A stretch of DNA of 64,000 nucleotides from Betaproteobacteria bacterium (GTDB lineage: Bacteria; Pseudomonadota; Gammaproteobacteria; Burkholderiales; Casimicrobiaceae). Each line of letters starts with the position of its first letter. The first letter of the stretch is position 1. Made by a program: the position numbers and the translations under genes. Location: NCBI GenBank assembly GCA_016861105.1, contig BOKS01000007.1, positions 62,001-126,000 of the forward strand, in the 5' to 3' direction. Under the pieces are notes generated by a model, which saw only the letters and a list, made by a program, of their open reading frames with translations, was not told the DNA's origin and searched no databases. This document shows positions 8,863 through 18,300 of this stretch, one piece after another.

Positions 8863-9945
8863 ATGCAGTCCCCGCTGACCGACGCGCAACGCGCTTCGCT
8901 GGCCGACGCCATCGATCGACTGATGAGCGTCGACGTTCCGGGCCGCGGCTTCGTCGCGGACGCCTACGCCGAAGCGCGCCGCCTGGCAGGCGGGCCGCTG
9001 GTCCGGCAGGCAGGCGATGCGTTGCTCGCGCGCCTCGAGGCACGGCGGGGGGCCGTGGTGCTGATTGCCACCGGAGCCACCGCTCAGCGACCAGGCCTGC
9101 CCGATCACATCGGGGAGATGGACGGCCCGCCGGGCGCGCTGGCCCTCGCCCGCACGCTCGGGCTCGCGTTCGGGGCGCTCCCGGTCCTCGTCACCGATCC
9201 GCGACAGGGCACGATGCTCTCGGGGGCGGCGGCGTCGCTCGGGTTGTACACGTTCTCGCACGCGGACCTGCGATTGCAGGCCTCCCGCATGCCGCATGTC
9301 TCCGCGATCGCGGTGGTCGAGATGCCCGATGACGACGCTGCGGCACGCGAGCAGTCCGAGCGACTCGTGGCGAGCCTGGATCCAGTCGCCCTCATCGCGA
9401 TCGAGAAGGCCGGGCGGAACGAGAAAGGCGTCTTCCACAACAGCTACAAGGACGACACCTCGGCAGGCAAGGCGCGGCTGGAACCGCTGTTCGACCTTTG
9501 CGCGGCGCGCGGCGTGCTCACGATCGGGATCGGCGACGGCGGCAACGAGCTCGGCATGGGCAGCATCCGCGACTTCATCCTCGGACGCTTCGAGCACATG
9601 CGCAGCTGCAACTGTCCCTGCGGCGGATCGATCGTGGCGGAGCAGAAGGCGGACGTGCTCCTCGTCGCGACGGTGTCCAACTGGGGAGCCTACGGGCTCA
9701 CGGCGTACCTCGCCGCGGTCGCCGGAAAGCCCTATGCGGCCCACTCACCCGAGCGCGAGCGCCAGCTGCTTCGAGGTTGCGCAACCGCGGGCTACGTGCA
9801 CGTGGACGGATTCCGCACGAGCGCCGCGGACGGGCTGCCGGAAGACATTCACGCAGCCTTCGTCGCGCTCCTGGGATGCATGACGTTCTGGCCGCCGCTG
9901 CAGTTCGGGCGGATGGGCATTCTCGCGGACATGCTTGCCAAGTGA
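8863..9945 (+). CDS. DUF4392 / D-glutamate cyclase-like protein
   Basis: A 360-residue protein matching the DUF4392 (D-glutamate cyclase C-terminal) family. GIGDGGNELGMG is the characteristic motif, followed by NCPCGGSIVAEQKADVLLVATVSNWGAYGL. The mammalian relative interconverts D-glutamate and 5-oxo-D-proline; bacterial members are mostly uncharacterised. The track start at 8767 would place the AT-rich site inside the coding region, so ATG 8863 (MQSPLTDAQRA) is preferred. Its position between a D-amino-acid-type PLP enzyme and an aminotransferase supports a role in an amino acid or lactam pathway, but that is inference. Confidence 0.82.
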   Translation: MQSPLTDAQRASLADAIDRLMSVDVPGRGFVADAYAEARRLAGGPLVRQAGDALLARLEARRGAVVLIATGATAQRPGLPDHIGEMDGPPGALALARTLGLAFGALPVLVTDPRQGTMLSGAAASLGLYTFSHADLRLQASRMPHVSAIAVVEMPDDDAAAREQSERLVASLDPVALIAIEKAGRNEKGVFHNSYKDDTSAGKARLEPLFDLCAARGVLTIGIGDGGNELGMGSIRDFILGRFEHMRSCNCPCGGSIVAEQKADVLLVATVSNWGAYGLTAYLAAVAGKPYAAHSPERERQLLRGCATAGYVHVDGFRTSAADGLPEDIHAAFVALLGCMTFWPPLQFGRMGILADMLAK

Positions 9946-10084
9946 TCGCCAGGGCGCACCGCGGAACCCGATGGCGCGGCCTGGATGCCGCCCGCGCCGG
10001 CGGCGCATCCGGCGCGCGGCATGCCGCAGGACCGCGAACGCCCGTGCGCCGTACCTCGGAGATCCCCGTTCCCCGAGGCCGGCC

Positions 10085-11440
10085 ATGCTAGCGAGCCCGC
10101 CCCCGACGACCGACGCCCCGATCGGGGCGGCCGAACGCTCGCGCGACTTCCGCGAACGGCGACGCGCGAGCGTCCCTGCGTGCATCACGCCGTTGCACGA
10201 CATCTGCGTCGTCGCGGGACGGGGCGTCCACGTGGTCGACAGCGACGGCCGCTCCTACGTCGACCTGACGGGGGGGCTGGGCGCCATGCTGCTCGGCTAT
10301 GCGCATCCCGACCTCGAGTCCGCGGTCGTCGCGCAGTGGCGCAGGCTCGCCCACACGAGCTTCCCCACGATGCCTTCGGAGCCTTACGTGGCTCTTGCCG
10401 AGGCATTGGCCGGGCTGGCCGGTTCCACCGACGAGCCCTACAAGACCTTCTTCGTGAACTCCGGCGCGGAGGCGGTCGACAACGCGATGAAGATCGCGAG
10501 CTGGGTCACGGGTCGCAGCCGCTTCATCGCGCTGGAGGGAGCGTTCCACGGGCGGACGATCGGGTCGCTCGCGCTCACCGCACGCGAGCGGCCGTTCAAG
10601 GTCGACCTCAAGATCCCTCTCGCCGACACGGCCCGCCTGCCGCTGCGTCTCGCGCTGGACGCGCGCGACCAGGGCGACACCGCAACGTCGGTCGACGACG
10701 CGCTCGACGCGTTCTGCCGCATGAACGGAGGCGCCGAGAGCTTCGCCGCGATGATCGTCGAGCCGGTGCTCGGCGAAGGCGGCATCCTGTCGCTGCCGCC
10801 AGCGTTCCTGGTGGGAGCCGAGCGCTTCTGCCGCCGTTACGGCATCACCTTCGTGGCGGACGAAGTGCAGTGCGGGCTGGGGAGGACCGGTGCCTGGCTG
10901 GTCTCCCGGGCCCTGGGCGCCCGCCCCGACCTGGTCGTCGTGGGGAAGCCGCTCGGCGGGGGCTTGCCGCTGGCCGCGATCGTCGGAAGGTCCGCCCTTC
11001 TCGATCGCCTGCACGCCGGTGCACTGGGCACGACACAGGGGGGCAACCCTGTCGCGTGTGCCGCGGGACTCGCTCTTCTGGAGGTGATTCGACGCGACGG
11101 GTTGCTCGAGCGCGCAGCGGCGATCGGCGATGCGACGCGTCGGTGCCTCGGCCATCTGGACGGTCGCGAGCGATGCGGCGTCGCCCTAACGCTCCGCGTA
11201 AATGGCGCGATGGCTGCCTTGGCCCTGAACGTCGGGGGCGCCCCCGAGCGGGCCGCCGCTCTGGTCGCCGAGATCCTGCGCGAGGCACGCGACCGGGGCG
11301 TGCTGCTGCTGCGCGGCGGACTGGCGGGCGAGGCGGTGCGCATGCTGCCGCCGCTGGTCATCGAGGAGGGAACGCTGGAGGACGCCCTGCGGATCGCCGC
11401 ATCCGCAGTGGAGTCGGTCGTCGCGCGGCACGCCCCGTGA
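10085..11440 (+). CDS. Class III aminotransferase
   Basis: A 451-residue PLP-dependent omega-amino acid aminotransferase of the GabT/OAT type. NSGAEAVDNAMKIA binds the PLP phosphate, ADEVQCGLGRTG carries the cofactor Asp, and VVVGKPLGGGLPLAA holds the Schiff-base Lys. ATG 10085 (MLASPPPTT) is chosen over the longer ORF beginning at 9935 because the added residues are Arg-rich noise. Substrates in this family include 4-aminobutyrate, ornithine and beta-amino acids. It is part of the plus-strand catabolic series, 139 bp after the cyclase-like gene. Confidence 0.9.
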   Translation: MLASPPPTTDAPIGAAERSRDFRERRRASVPACITPLHDICVVAGRGVHVVDSDGRSYVDLTGGLGAMLLGYAHPDLESAVVAQWRRLAHTSFPTMPSEPYVALAEALAGLAGSTDEPYKTFFVNSGAEAVDNAMKIASWVTGRSRFIALEGAFHGRTIGSLALTARERPFKVDLKIPLADTARLPLRLALDARDQGDTATSVDDALDAFCRMNGGAESFAAMIVEPVLGEGGILSLPPAFLVGAERFCRRYGITFVADEVQCGLGRTGAWLVSRALGARPDLVVVGKPLGGGLPLAAIVGRSALLDRLHAGALGTTQGGNPVACAAGLALLEVIRRDGLLERAAAIGDATRRCLGHLDGRERCGVALTLRVNGAMAALALNVGGAPERAAALVAEILREARDRGVLLLRGGLAGEAVRMLPPLVIEEGTLEDALRIAASAVESVVARHAP

Positions 11441-11471
11441 CCACCGGTGTACCCATGGACCCGCTTCCGAC

Positions 11472-12500
11472 ATGAACGCCGACTCCCGACGATACCGCGT
11501 CGCCGTGACCGAACTGGGCATGCGCGTCGAGGACGTCCCCGCCGACATCCTCGCGCGCTGCGACCTCGTGTGCGGCCCCACGGACCGACGGCTCACAGCC
11601 GAGGAAGCGTTGCAGCTGGCGCGCGGGGCCGATGCGCTGCTGCACACGTCGCGCGACGCCGTCTCGCGCGGCCTGATGGCAGGCGCGTCGCGACTTCGCG
11701 TGGTCGTCAAGCTCGGCGGGAAGCCCTCCAACCTCGACTTCGAAGCCGCCGACGAGCTCGGGGTTGCCGTGGGATGGACGCCCGGCGCGAACGTGCGCAG
11801 CGTTGCCGAGTACGCCGTGCTGCTGTCGCTGAGCGCGTTGCGCCGCATCGACAAGGGCATTGCCACGCTTGCCGGAGGCGGCTGGCGCAGCGCGGACCAC
11901 ATCGGTTACGAGCTGCAGGGTCGAACCGTCGGGATCGTGGGACTGGGCGCGATCGGCCAGGCAGCCGCGCGGCTGTTCGCGGGGTTCGGCGTGACGCTGC
12001 TCGCCTTCGATCCCTACCAGCGTCCCGAGACGTTCGCGGCCGCGGGCGCCCGGCAGGCGGGGCTCGACGAACTGCTTCGGGCCTCCGACGTCGTGACGCT
12101 GCACTGCGAGCTGACGCCTGAGACCCGCGGGTTGATCGATGCCCGCGCGCTCGCCGCGATGAAGCGCGGCGCCGTCCTGATCAACACGGCACGCGGCGAT
12201 CTCGTCGACGAATCGGCGTTGATCGCCGCATTGCACGACGGCGTCCTGTCGGCCGCGGCGATCGATGTCTTCTCCGAGGAGCCCCTGCCACCCGGACACC
12301 GGTTCCGCAACGTACCCAATCTCATCGCCACGCCGCACATCTCCGCACGAAGCCTCGAAGCGCTTCAGCGCGAGCGCTTCTGGGGGCTCCGTGGCGCCAT
12401 CGCCTACCTCGACGGGCATCCCGTCGAGAACATGCATCTCATCCGACCAACCTCGCCGTCTCGTGGCGCGACCGCGCGCGACACCGCTCAAGGAGCCTAG
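11472..12500 (+). CDS. D-2-hydroxyacid dehydrogenase (SerA/GyaR type)
   Basis: A 342-residue NAD-dependent D-isomer-specific 2-hydroxyacid dehydrogenase. The NAD-binding motif is TVGIVGLGAIGQAAARLF. INTARGDLVDESALIAAL contains the substrate Arg, VFSEEPLPPGHRF follows, and TPHISARS supplies the expected His. Family members oxidise D-3-phosphoglycerate or reduce 2-oxoacids. It lacks the C-terminal ACT domain of regulated SerA, which fits a catabolic enzyme. It starts 31 bp after the aminotransferase and ends four bases before the next gene, so the two are clearly cotranscribed. Confidence 0.9.
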   Translation: MNADSRRYRVAVTELGMRVEDVPADILARCDLVCGPTDRRLTAEEALQLARGADALLHTSRDAVSRGLMAGASRLRVVVKLGGKPSNLDFEAADELGVAVGWTPGANVRSVAEYAVLLSLSALRRIDKGIATLAGGGWRSADHIGYELQGRTVGIVGLGAIGQAAARLFAGFGVTLLAFDPYQRPETFAAAGARQAGLDELLRASDVVTLHCELTPETRGLIDARALAAMKRGAVLINTARGDLVDESALIAALHDGVLSAAAIDVFSEEPLPPGHRFRNVPNLIATPHISARSLEALQRERFWGLRGAIAYLDGHPVENMHLIRPTSPSRGATARDTAQGA

Positions 12501-12504
12501 ACGA

Positions 12505-13410
12505 ATGTACAGACCCCAAGGCGTGCTCTCGTCGATGGTGACCAGCTTCGATGCCAAGGGTCACCTCGACGAGACAGGAATCCGCAGGAACGTCGATTTC
12601 CAGGCGAAGGCCGGCATCAAGTCGATCGTGATGCTCGGCGGCACCGGCGAGCCGCTCTCCATGACTCCGGAGGAGCGGAAGCGGACGATGCAGGTGTCCG
12701 TCGAGGCCGCCGCAGGCCGTCTCGACGTCGTGATCGGTGCCCTGGTGGGCAATCCCACCGAGGTCGCCCGGGACATCGAGAACGCCGCCGAGGCCGGTGC
12801 CAAGGCGTGCATGGTGACGACCACGCCGTTCGTGCGGCCCCACGAGCGGGACGTCCAGCGCTTCCTGACCGAGCTGGCCGACAGCTCGCCGCTTCCGCTG
12901 ATCGTCTTCAACGTGCCGAGCCGCTCGGGATTCCTGATGTCGGCGAAGCTGGTGTGCGATCTCGCGCGCAACGTCGAGAAGATCGTCGCGATCAAGGAGT
13001 CCAGCCGCGACATCGCGCTCTTCTCGGACATCCGCGCGGGCACCAACGCTTCGTTCTCGATGCTGCAGGGCAGCGACGCGCTGTTCCTGCCGTCGCTCGC
13101 GCTCGGCGGCAATGGAGGCATCCTCGCGGCGGCCGCTGTGTTTCCCGAGCACTGCCTGGCGATCGAACGCGCCGTGGCCGCAGGGGACCTGCAAACTGCG
13201 CGCGCGCGCCACTATGCGCTGATGGAGCTCGTGCACCTGATGTACGAGGCGTCGCACCCCGCGCCGCTGAAGCTCGCGATCGAGCTGCGCGGAATTCCGG
13301 CGGGTCGGACGCGCCCCCCGTTCTACGGGCTCACCGACGACCATCAGTCGCGCATCAAGCGCTGCGTGGAGAAGCTGCTGCGTTCCGAGGATCTGGTCGC
13401 GACGGCGTAG
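12505..13410 (+). CDS. DHDPS/NAL-family aldolase with altered active site
   Basis: A 301-residue TIM-barrel protein of the dihydrodipicolinate synthase/N-acetylneuraminate lyase family. The Schiff-base Lys is present (VAIKESS, Lys164). The Tyr normally found in the YNVP motif is replaced by Phe135 (FNVPSRSG), and the GTTGE pyruvate loop reads GGTGE. It is therefore unlikely to be the lysine-biosynthesis enzyme; a retro-aldol or dehydratase role on a 2-oxo acid fits the family better. ATG 12505 follows AAGGAGCC and begins four bases after the dehydrogenase stop. Confidence 0.87.
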   Translation: MYRPQGVLSSMVTSFDAKGHLDETGIRRNVDFQAKAGIKSIVMLGGTGEPLSMTPEERKRTMQVSVEAAAGRLDVVIGALVGNPTEVARDIENAAEAGAKACMVTTTPFVRPHERDVQRFLTELADSSPLPLIVFNVPSRSGFLMSAKLVCDLARNVEKIVAIKESSRDIALFSDIRAGTNASFSMLQGSDALFLPSLALGGNGGILAAAAVFPEHCLAIERAVAAGDLQTARARHYALMELVHLMYEASHPAPLKLAIELRGIPAGRTRPPFYGLTDDHQSRIKRCVEKLLRSEDLVATA

Positions 13411-13595
13411 CGTCGAGCGCCCGCACGTCGAATCGAGATGCGGTCATCGCGCGACCGGCGGGCGTCCTTCGTGACCACCGCGGGCGAAGCGTCCTACATC
13501 ACGCGGTCCGCACCATCGCGATTCGGGTGGAGATCGTGGCAAGCCGCCGTTGCCACGCGGGCAACTGCAGTACCTCAACTTCATCGGAGAGGCAT

Positions 13596-14594
13596 ATGGG
13601 CAATCTGATTCGACGGCTGCGGCTCTGGAGCCTGATGGTGACGACGCTGATCATGGCCGCGGCGCCGGTGGTGCCGGCGGCGGCGGCGGAGCCCTGGGAT
13701 GCGCTGAAGGGACGACGCCTGACCTTCGTCGTCGCGTACGGCCCGGGCGGCTCGACCGACGTCACGACGCGCATCCTCGCCCAGAAGCTGACGGACATGG
13801 GGCTCACGGTGGTCGTCATGAACCGGGCGGGAGGCGGCGGTATCGAGGGAACGTTCTGGGTTGCACGACAGGAGCCCGACAGTGGGATCTTCCTCGCGGC
13901 GACGCCTACGGCGTTCCATTACCTGCCCAATGCGGAGAAGACCGGCTACACGTGGCAGGACTTCAGCCCGGTGGCGATGTGGAGCAGCGCCGCGTTCGCG
14001 TTCGCCGTCAAGGCCGATTCGAAGTACAAGACCTTCGCCGACCTGATCGCCGACGCCAAGGCGCGGCCCAGCCTCGTGTCCGTCGGCTCCACCGGCACCG
14101 GTGGGGAGTACCAGTTCCTGGTGGACAGCATCTTCAGGAAGGAAGGGACGAGCATCAATTACATCGGTTTCAAGGGCGGCGGCGACGTGACGACGAGCGT
14201 GCTTGGCGGGCACATCGACGTCGGGTACGGAAGCGTTGCCGGCCTGGGCCCGTTGGTGAAGTCCGGACAGCTCCGTTTCCTGGCCCACACTTCCGAGGCG
14301 GGCGACGTGCTGTCTGCGTTCCCCGACGTGCCGCACGTGCGCAAGCTGGGCTACGACGAGCAGCAGGCTTCTTCGTACGCGCTCTGGGCGCCGAAGGGGG
14401 CGAACGAGGCCATGCGCCGTGCGCTTGCCGCGGCCGTGAGGGTGGCGGCAAGCGACCCGGCCGTGATCGAAGCCAACATGAAGCTCGGCCTTACGATGCA
14501 ATACCGCGGCGTCGACGAGCTGTATGCGGCGAGCAAGGCCTTCGAGGAGAAGTCGATCGCGGCGTACTCGGCCTGGGCGAAGTCGAAGAAGTAG
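13596..14594 (+). CDS. Tripartite tricarboxylate transporter receptor (Bug/TctC family)
   Basis: A 332-residue periplasmic binding protein. The signal peptide is clear (LRLWSLMVTTLIMAAAPVVPAAAA, cleavage likely near residue 30). RLTFVVAYGPGGSTDVTTRIL is the Bug ligand loop, and VGSTGTGGEYQFLVD is the second family segment. Bug proteins capture carboxylates or amides for TctAB-type symporters; no TctAB lies in the window, which is usual for orphan Bug receptors. GGAGAGG before ATG 13596 is a good RBS. It is the last gene of the rightward arm and probably defines the pathway's uptake specificity. Confidence 0.92.
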   Translation: MGNLIRRLRLWSLMVTTLIMAAAPVVPAAAAEPWDALKGRRLTFVVAYGPGGSTDVTTRILAQKLTDMGLTVVVMNRAGGGGIEGTFWVARQEPDSGIFLAATPTAFHYLPNAEKTGYTWQDFSPVAMWSSAAFAFAVKADSKYKTFADLIADAKARPSLVSVGSTGTGGEYQFLVDSIFRKEGTSINYIGFKGGGDVTTSVLGGHIDVGYGSVAGLGPLVKSGQLRFLAHTSEAGDVLSAFPDVPHVRKLGYDEQQASSYALWAPKGANEAMRRALAAAVRVAASDPAVIEANMKLGLTMQYRGVDELYAASKAFEEKSIAAYSAWAKSKK

Positions 14595-14602
14595 GGGTGG
14601 GC

Positions 14603-14634
14603 CCAGGGCGACCGGACCAGTTCCGGCGCCCTGG
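14603..14634 (+). terminator. Hairpin after the Bug receptor gene
   Basis: CCAGGGCG and CGCCCTGG pair over 8 bp, with an inner CCGG/CCGG stem, starting 8 bp after the receptor stop codon. There is no U-tract, so an intrinsic terminator is likely but not certain. Confidence 0.5.
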
Positions 14635-15326
14635 ACGCGCATTCTCGACGACAAGGCCGCGAGGCCGGCCCGCGTCCCGAACGGTGCCGGTCTCGGTGCG
14701 ACGGGCCGGTCGCCCGGGGCTGAGCCTGCCGGCAGCCGGCGCAGCGCCTCCGGAACCCGCCACGCTAGGCCTTGAGGGGCGCGTGGCCGTGCCGCGCTCT
14801 GGGTCGCGACGCGCCACTCGTGTGTATCCGCACGCCCGGCGCCAGGGCGGGTGACGGATCCGACTTCGGCCCGCGGTCCCCGCGGCGATCCGCGATAGCC
14901 TTGTCGTCGGCGCGCCGCTCGTTTCGGGCGGGCGTCTCGTCCCCGGATACCTTTGACCGCCCGATGCCGGGCCGCAGCTGGGCGACGTCCGGCGACGGCG
15001 ACCCCGGGCGGGACCGGGGCATGCGGAGGTCCTTGCGGTTCGGCCTCCGCTCCAAACTCCTGAGCGCGCCGCGGTCGAAGCTTGGGCAAACGCTGCGCAA
15101 GCCCGCGGCGCGCGCCGCCTCGGATCGCGTCCACGAGAACTCGGAACAGCGTGCCAGGCCGGCGGCCCGTCGGGACAAGCTTCCCGCGCGCTCGCGTTGT
15201 TGCTGCACTTGTCTCGCGGGCCCGGCCCAACGCCCCACGGACCGTCGCGGGGACGCCGGTGGGCGTCCGACCGGTTATCTTCCGGGCATACTGACTTGCC
15301 GATTCCGCCGCTGCACGGACGCTGGC
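14635..15326. other. About 690-bp region without a supported gene
   Basis: ORFs crossing this stretch in either direction are Arg/Pro/Ser-rich and match no family I recognise. A small inverted repeat, GGACGCC-ggtg-GGCGTCC, lies at 15251-15268, about 60 bp before the LAL regulator start. It could be part of that gene's control region. Nothing else is visible. Confidence 0.5.
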
Positions 15327-17987
15327 ATGACCTTCGCCCGCACCAAGATCCAGCCGCCGCGCCCCCGCCCCGGGTTCGTCCCGCGCGGCGCCGTGCAGGC
15401 GCGGCTCGCGCAGGCGCTGCTCGCGCGGCGCCTCGTGCTGCTGTGCGCGCCCGGCGGCTACGGCAAGACGACGCTGCTCGCCGAGGAGATCGCGCGCATG
15501 GGGGCGGGCCACGCGGTCGCCTGGGTGTCCGTCGACGCGGGCGACGACCTGCACCGGCTGCTCGACTGCATGGTCACGGCGCTGGAGCCCTACGACCCGC
15601 CGTGGCGCACGGCGCCGGAGGCCCTGATCGCGGCGGCGGCGCGCGGCGCGGCCGACGAGCAGCGGAAGGTCGCGGCGGAGCTCGTCAACACGCTGGACGC
15701 GTGCGAGGTGGCGCACGGCGTCGTCGTGTTCGACGACGTGCACCGCGTCGACGACCCGGCGTTCTTCCAGTTCCTCGACGTCGTCGTCGAGCGGCTGTCC
15801 CCGCGCTGGACGGTGGCGCTGACCACGCGCGACGAGCCTCCGCTGGCGCTCGCCCGCCTGCGCGCGCGCGACGAGCTCGCCGAGCTGCGCGAGGTGCAGC
15901 TGCGCTTCGCGCGCGACGAGGCGCGCCGGCTCGCGGCGGCGGCCGGCGTCGAGGCGTCCGTCGCCGACCGCCTGTTCGAGCGCACGCACGGCTGGCCGGC
16001 GGGCATGCGCATCGCGCTCGGCGCCCTGGGCGGCGGCACGCTGGCCGCGCTCGACGAGCGCGCCCTGCGCACCGTCGAGCGGCCGATGTTCGACTTCCTC
16101 GTCACCGAGGTCCTGGCGCAGCTTCGCCCGGAGCTCGCGGACTTCCTGCTCGCCACGAGCGTGCTGCCCGAGCTGGAGGCGACGCGCTGCGAAGCGGTGA
16201 CGGGGACGGCGCACGCGGCGCGCCTGCTCGACGAGATCGAGCGTCTCGGCCTGTTCGTCGACGTGCTGGACGCGCCCGCGCGCACGCTGCGGCTGCACGA
16301 CCTGTTCCGCGACGCGCTCCTGCAGCGGCTGGAGCTCGACGCGCCGCAGCGGCTCGCGGAGCTCCGCGCGCGGGCCGCGGCGAGCGAGCCGGACCCGGTG
16401 CGGCGCATCGGGTTCCTGATCGCGGCCGGGGAGCACGAGCAGGCCGCGCAGCTCGTCTTCGAGCACCTGCCGCTGCGCATGCCGGTGAGCGGTCCCTCCG
16501 GCGCGGTGCACGTGCTCGGGCAGTTCCCGGCCGCCTTCCGCGAGCGCTCGCCCGAGCTCCTGTACGTGCGCGGACTGGTCGCCTACCTGCGCTGGGAGTT
16601 CGGCGCGATGTTCGAGCTGCAGCAGCGCGCCGAGGCGGGCTTCGCCGCGCGTGACGACGCGGAGCGCCTGGGCATGGCGCGCGCGAGCCGGGTGATGGCG
16701 CTGATCGCGCTCGGCCGCATGGACGAGGCCGGGGATCTGCTCGCGACGCTGCGCGGCGAGCGGCTGTCGCTCGCGGGCCGCATCCTGATGCTGAACGCGG
16801 AGTCGTGGCTGGCGCTCGACACCGGCCGCGGCTACGAGGTGGCCGGCATCGTCGACGCGATGCTCGACCTGCTGGAGGATGCGGGGCGGCCCGATCTCTG
16901 GTACCAGACCACCACGCCCAACCGCTTCCCCGGGCTTCGCGGCATGGGCCCGCCGCTGGCGCGCCACGCGGAGCTGCTGCTGCGCGTGGCGGGCGACGAG
17001 CCCACGCCGCTGCGCGCGATCGGGCTGCTGTGCCAGGCGTGGGGTGCGCTCTGGCGGGGGCGGCTCGACGAGGCGCGCTCGCTCGAGGAGCGCGCGAACG
17101 CCGACGCCGACTGGGTGGGCCACACGGGAGCGGTGCGCGGCCACCTGCTGGCGCTGGGTGCGTTCCGCCACGCGATCCTCGGTGACGCCGCGGTCGCCGT
17201 CGACCTCGCGCGGCGCCGCGTCGGCGAGCTCCTCGGCGGCTACCGCGAGTGGGGACGCTACGTCCTCTGGTTCTTCGCCGGGCGCGTCGCCGGCAGCTGC
17301 GGCGACGCGCCGCTGCTGCGCGAGGCGCTGCGCGAGATCGACGTCGCCCGCTCGCGCCTCGGCACCGCCGGCCTGCCCGAGCGGACGCGGATGGTGGAAC
17401 CGCTCGCCGCGCAGCTCGCGTGGCTCGACGGACGCACCGGCGAGGCCATCGCCCGCTGGCAGGATGCGCTGTCGCACGAGCAGGCGATCGACGTGCTCGG
17501 CCAGGCCTCGGAGGTTCGGCTGCGTCTCGCGCGCGCCCTGGCGCGCGACCAGCGGGCGGGCGATGCGGAAGCGCTGCTGCGCGAGACCGTGGCGCGCGCG
17601 CGGGAGGACGAGGGACCCGGCGGCGCCCTGCTGGCACCGGATGCGTTGCGCGAGCTGTGCGAAGCGCCGGGCGTCGACGCGGGCCTGCGCGCACAGCTGC
17701 GGGCGTGGTGCGGCTGTCTCGACGCGGCCTGCCGCACGCAGTGCGCGCGGGACGACGCGACGCCGGCGGGCGACGCGAAGGAACGGCCGGCACCCGCCGT
17801 AGCGCTGTCGCCGCGCGAAGTGGAGGTGCTCGCCCGCATCGCGGCGGGTGACGGCAACAAGCAGATCGCGCGCTCGCTCGACCTCAGCCTGCACACCGTC
17901 AAGCGCCACGTGGCCAACATTCTCGCCAAGCTCGACGTCGCCTCGCGCGGCCAGGCCGCGCACTGGTACCGCACGCACGGCAGCTGA
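15327..17987 (+). CDS. LuxR-family ATP-dependent regulator (MalT/LAL type)
   Basis: An 886-residue protein with the LAL layout. The N-terminal STAND-type ATPase has P-loop APGGYGKTTLL near residues 41-51 and Walker B VVVFDDVH. A long helical, TPR-like middle follows. The C-terminal LuxR HTH covers about residues 827-880 (LSPREVEVLARIAAGDGNKQIARSLDLSLHTVKRHVANILAKL). LAL proteins activate transcription when an inducer and ATP drive oligomerisation. ATG 15327 is chosen because MTFARTKIQPPRPRPGFVPR is the usual LAL N terminus; the track ORF beginning at 14772 adds only low-complexity residues. It probably controls the cytochrome operon downstream. Confidence 0.93.
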   Translation: MTFARTKIQPPRPRPGFVPRGAVQARLAQALLARRLVLLCAPGGYGKTTLLAEEIARMGAGHAVAWVSVDAGDDLHRLLDCMVTALEPYDPPWRTAPEALIAAAARGAADEQRKVAAELVNTLDACEVAHGVVVFDDVHRVDDPAFFQFLDVVVERLSPRWTVALTTRDEPPLALARLRARDELAELREVQLRFARDEARRLAAAAGVEASVADRLFERTHGWPAGMRIALGALGGGTLAALDERALRTVERPMFDFLVTEVLAQLRPELADFLLATSVLPELEATRCEAVTGTAHAARLLDEIERLGLFVDVLDAPARTLRLHDLFRDALLQRLELDAPQRLAELRARAAASEPDPVRRIGFLIAAGEHEQAAQLVFEHLPLRMPVSGPSGAVHVLGQFPAAFRERSPELLYVRGLVAYLRWEFGAMFELQQRAEAGFAARDDAERLGMARASRVMALIALGRMDEAGDLLATLRGERLSLAGRILMLNAESWLALDTGRGYEVAGIVDAMLDLLEDAGRPDLWYQTTTPNRFPGLRGMGPPLARHAELLLRVAGDEPTPLRAIGLLCQAWGALWRGRLDEARSLEERANADADWVGHTGAVRGHLLALGAFRHAILGDAAVAVDLARRRVGELLGGYREWGRYVLWFFAGRVAGSCGDAPLLREALREIDVARSRLGTAGLPERTRMVEPLAAQLAWLDGRTGEAIARWQDALSHEQAIDVLGQASEVRLRLARALARDQRAGDAEALLRETVARAREDEGPGGALLAPDALRELCEAPGVDAGLRAQLRAWCGCLDAACRTQCARDDATPAGDAKERPAPAVALSPREVEVLARIAAGDGNKQIARSLDLSLHTVKRHVANILAKLDVASRGQAAHWYRTHGS

Positions 17988-17990
17988 CCG

Positions 17991-18009
17991 GCCGGCGCGC
18001 CGCGCCGGC
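17991..18009 (+). terminator. GC hairpin after the LAL regulator
   Basis: GCCGGCGCG-c-CGCGCCGGC is a perfect inverted repeat starting three bases after the regulator stop. The loop is too short as written, so the apex must open. No U-tract follows. Confidence 0.3.
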
Positions 18010-18300
18010 GGCGTGGCTCTCCGGATGGCTCCACGGCGCGGCGCGGGGTGGCTCCCCCGGGCGATGCGGCGCACGCGCCGGATCGCGACACTTCGCTCCG
18101 ATGCCGGCCGTGCGCCGGCGCCACCCCCCGGAGCCGACGGTGCCCCACGTCCTCGAAGTCCCCCGCGACGGCTGCGCGATCCCGTGCGCCGGGCGCGCCG
18201 CCTGCGCGGGCACCGCGGCGGCCGCGGCGCCGTCGCCGCAGACCGCAGCGCACGGATGCCCGGTGGCCCCGCCGGCGACGGCGGTGCCGGAGGGTTCGCG
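18010..18300. other. Spacer before the NmrA-cytochrome operon
   Basis: About 290 bases without a supported gene; the overlapping ORFs are low complexity. This gap must contain the promoter or LAL-activator site for the operon starting at 18301 if that operon is transcribed separately. No -35/-10 pair stands out. Confidence 0.4.

Noticed and set aside
14772-15326. N-terminal extension of the LAL regulator
   Set aside because: Family members start near MTFARTKIQPP; the extension is Arg/Ser-rich and lies in a region without coding features.
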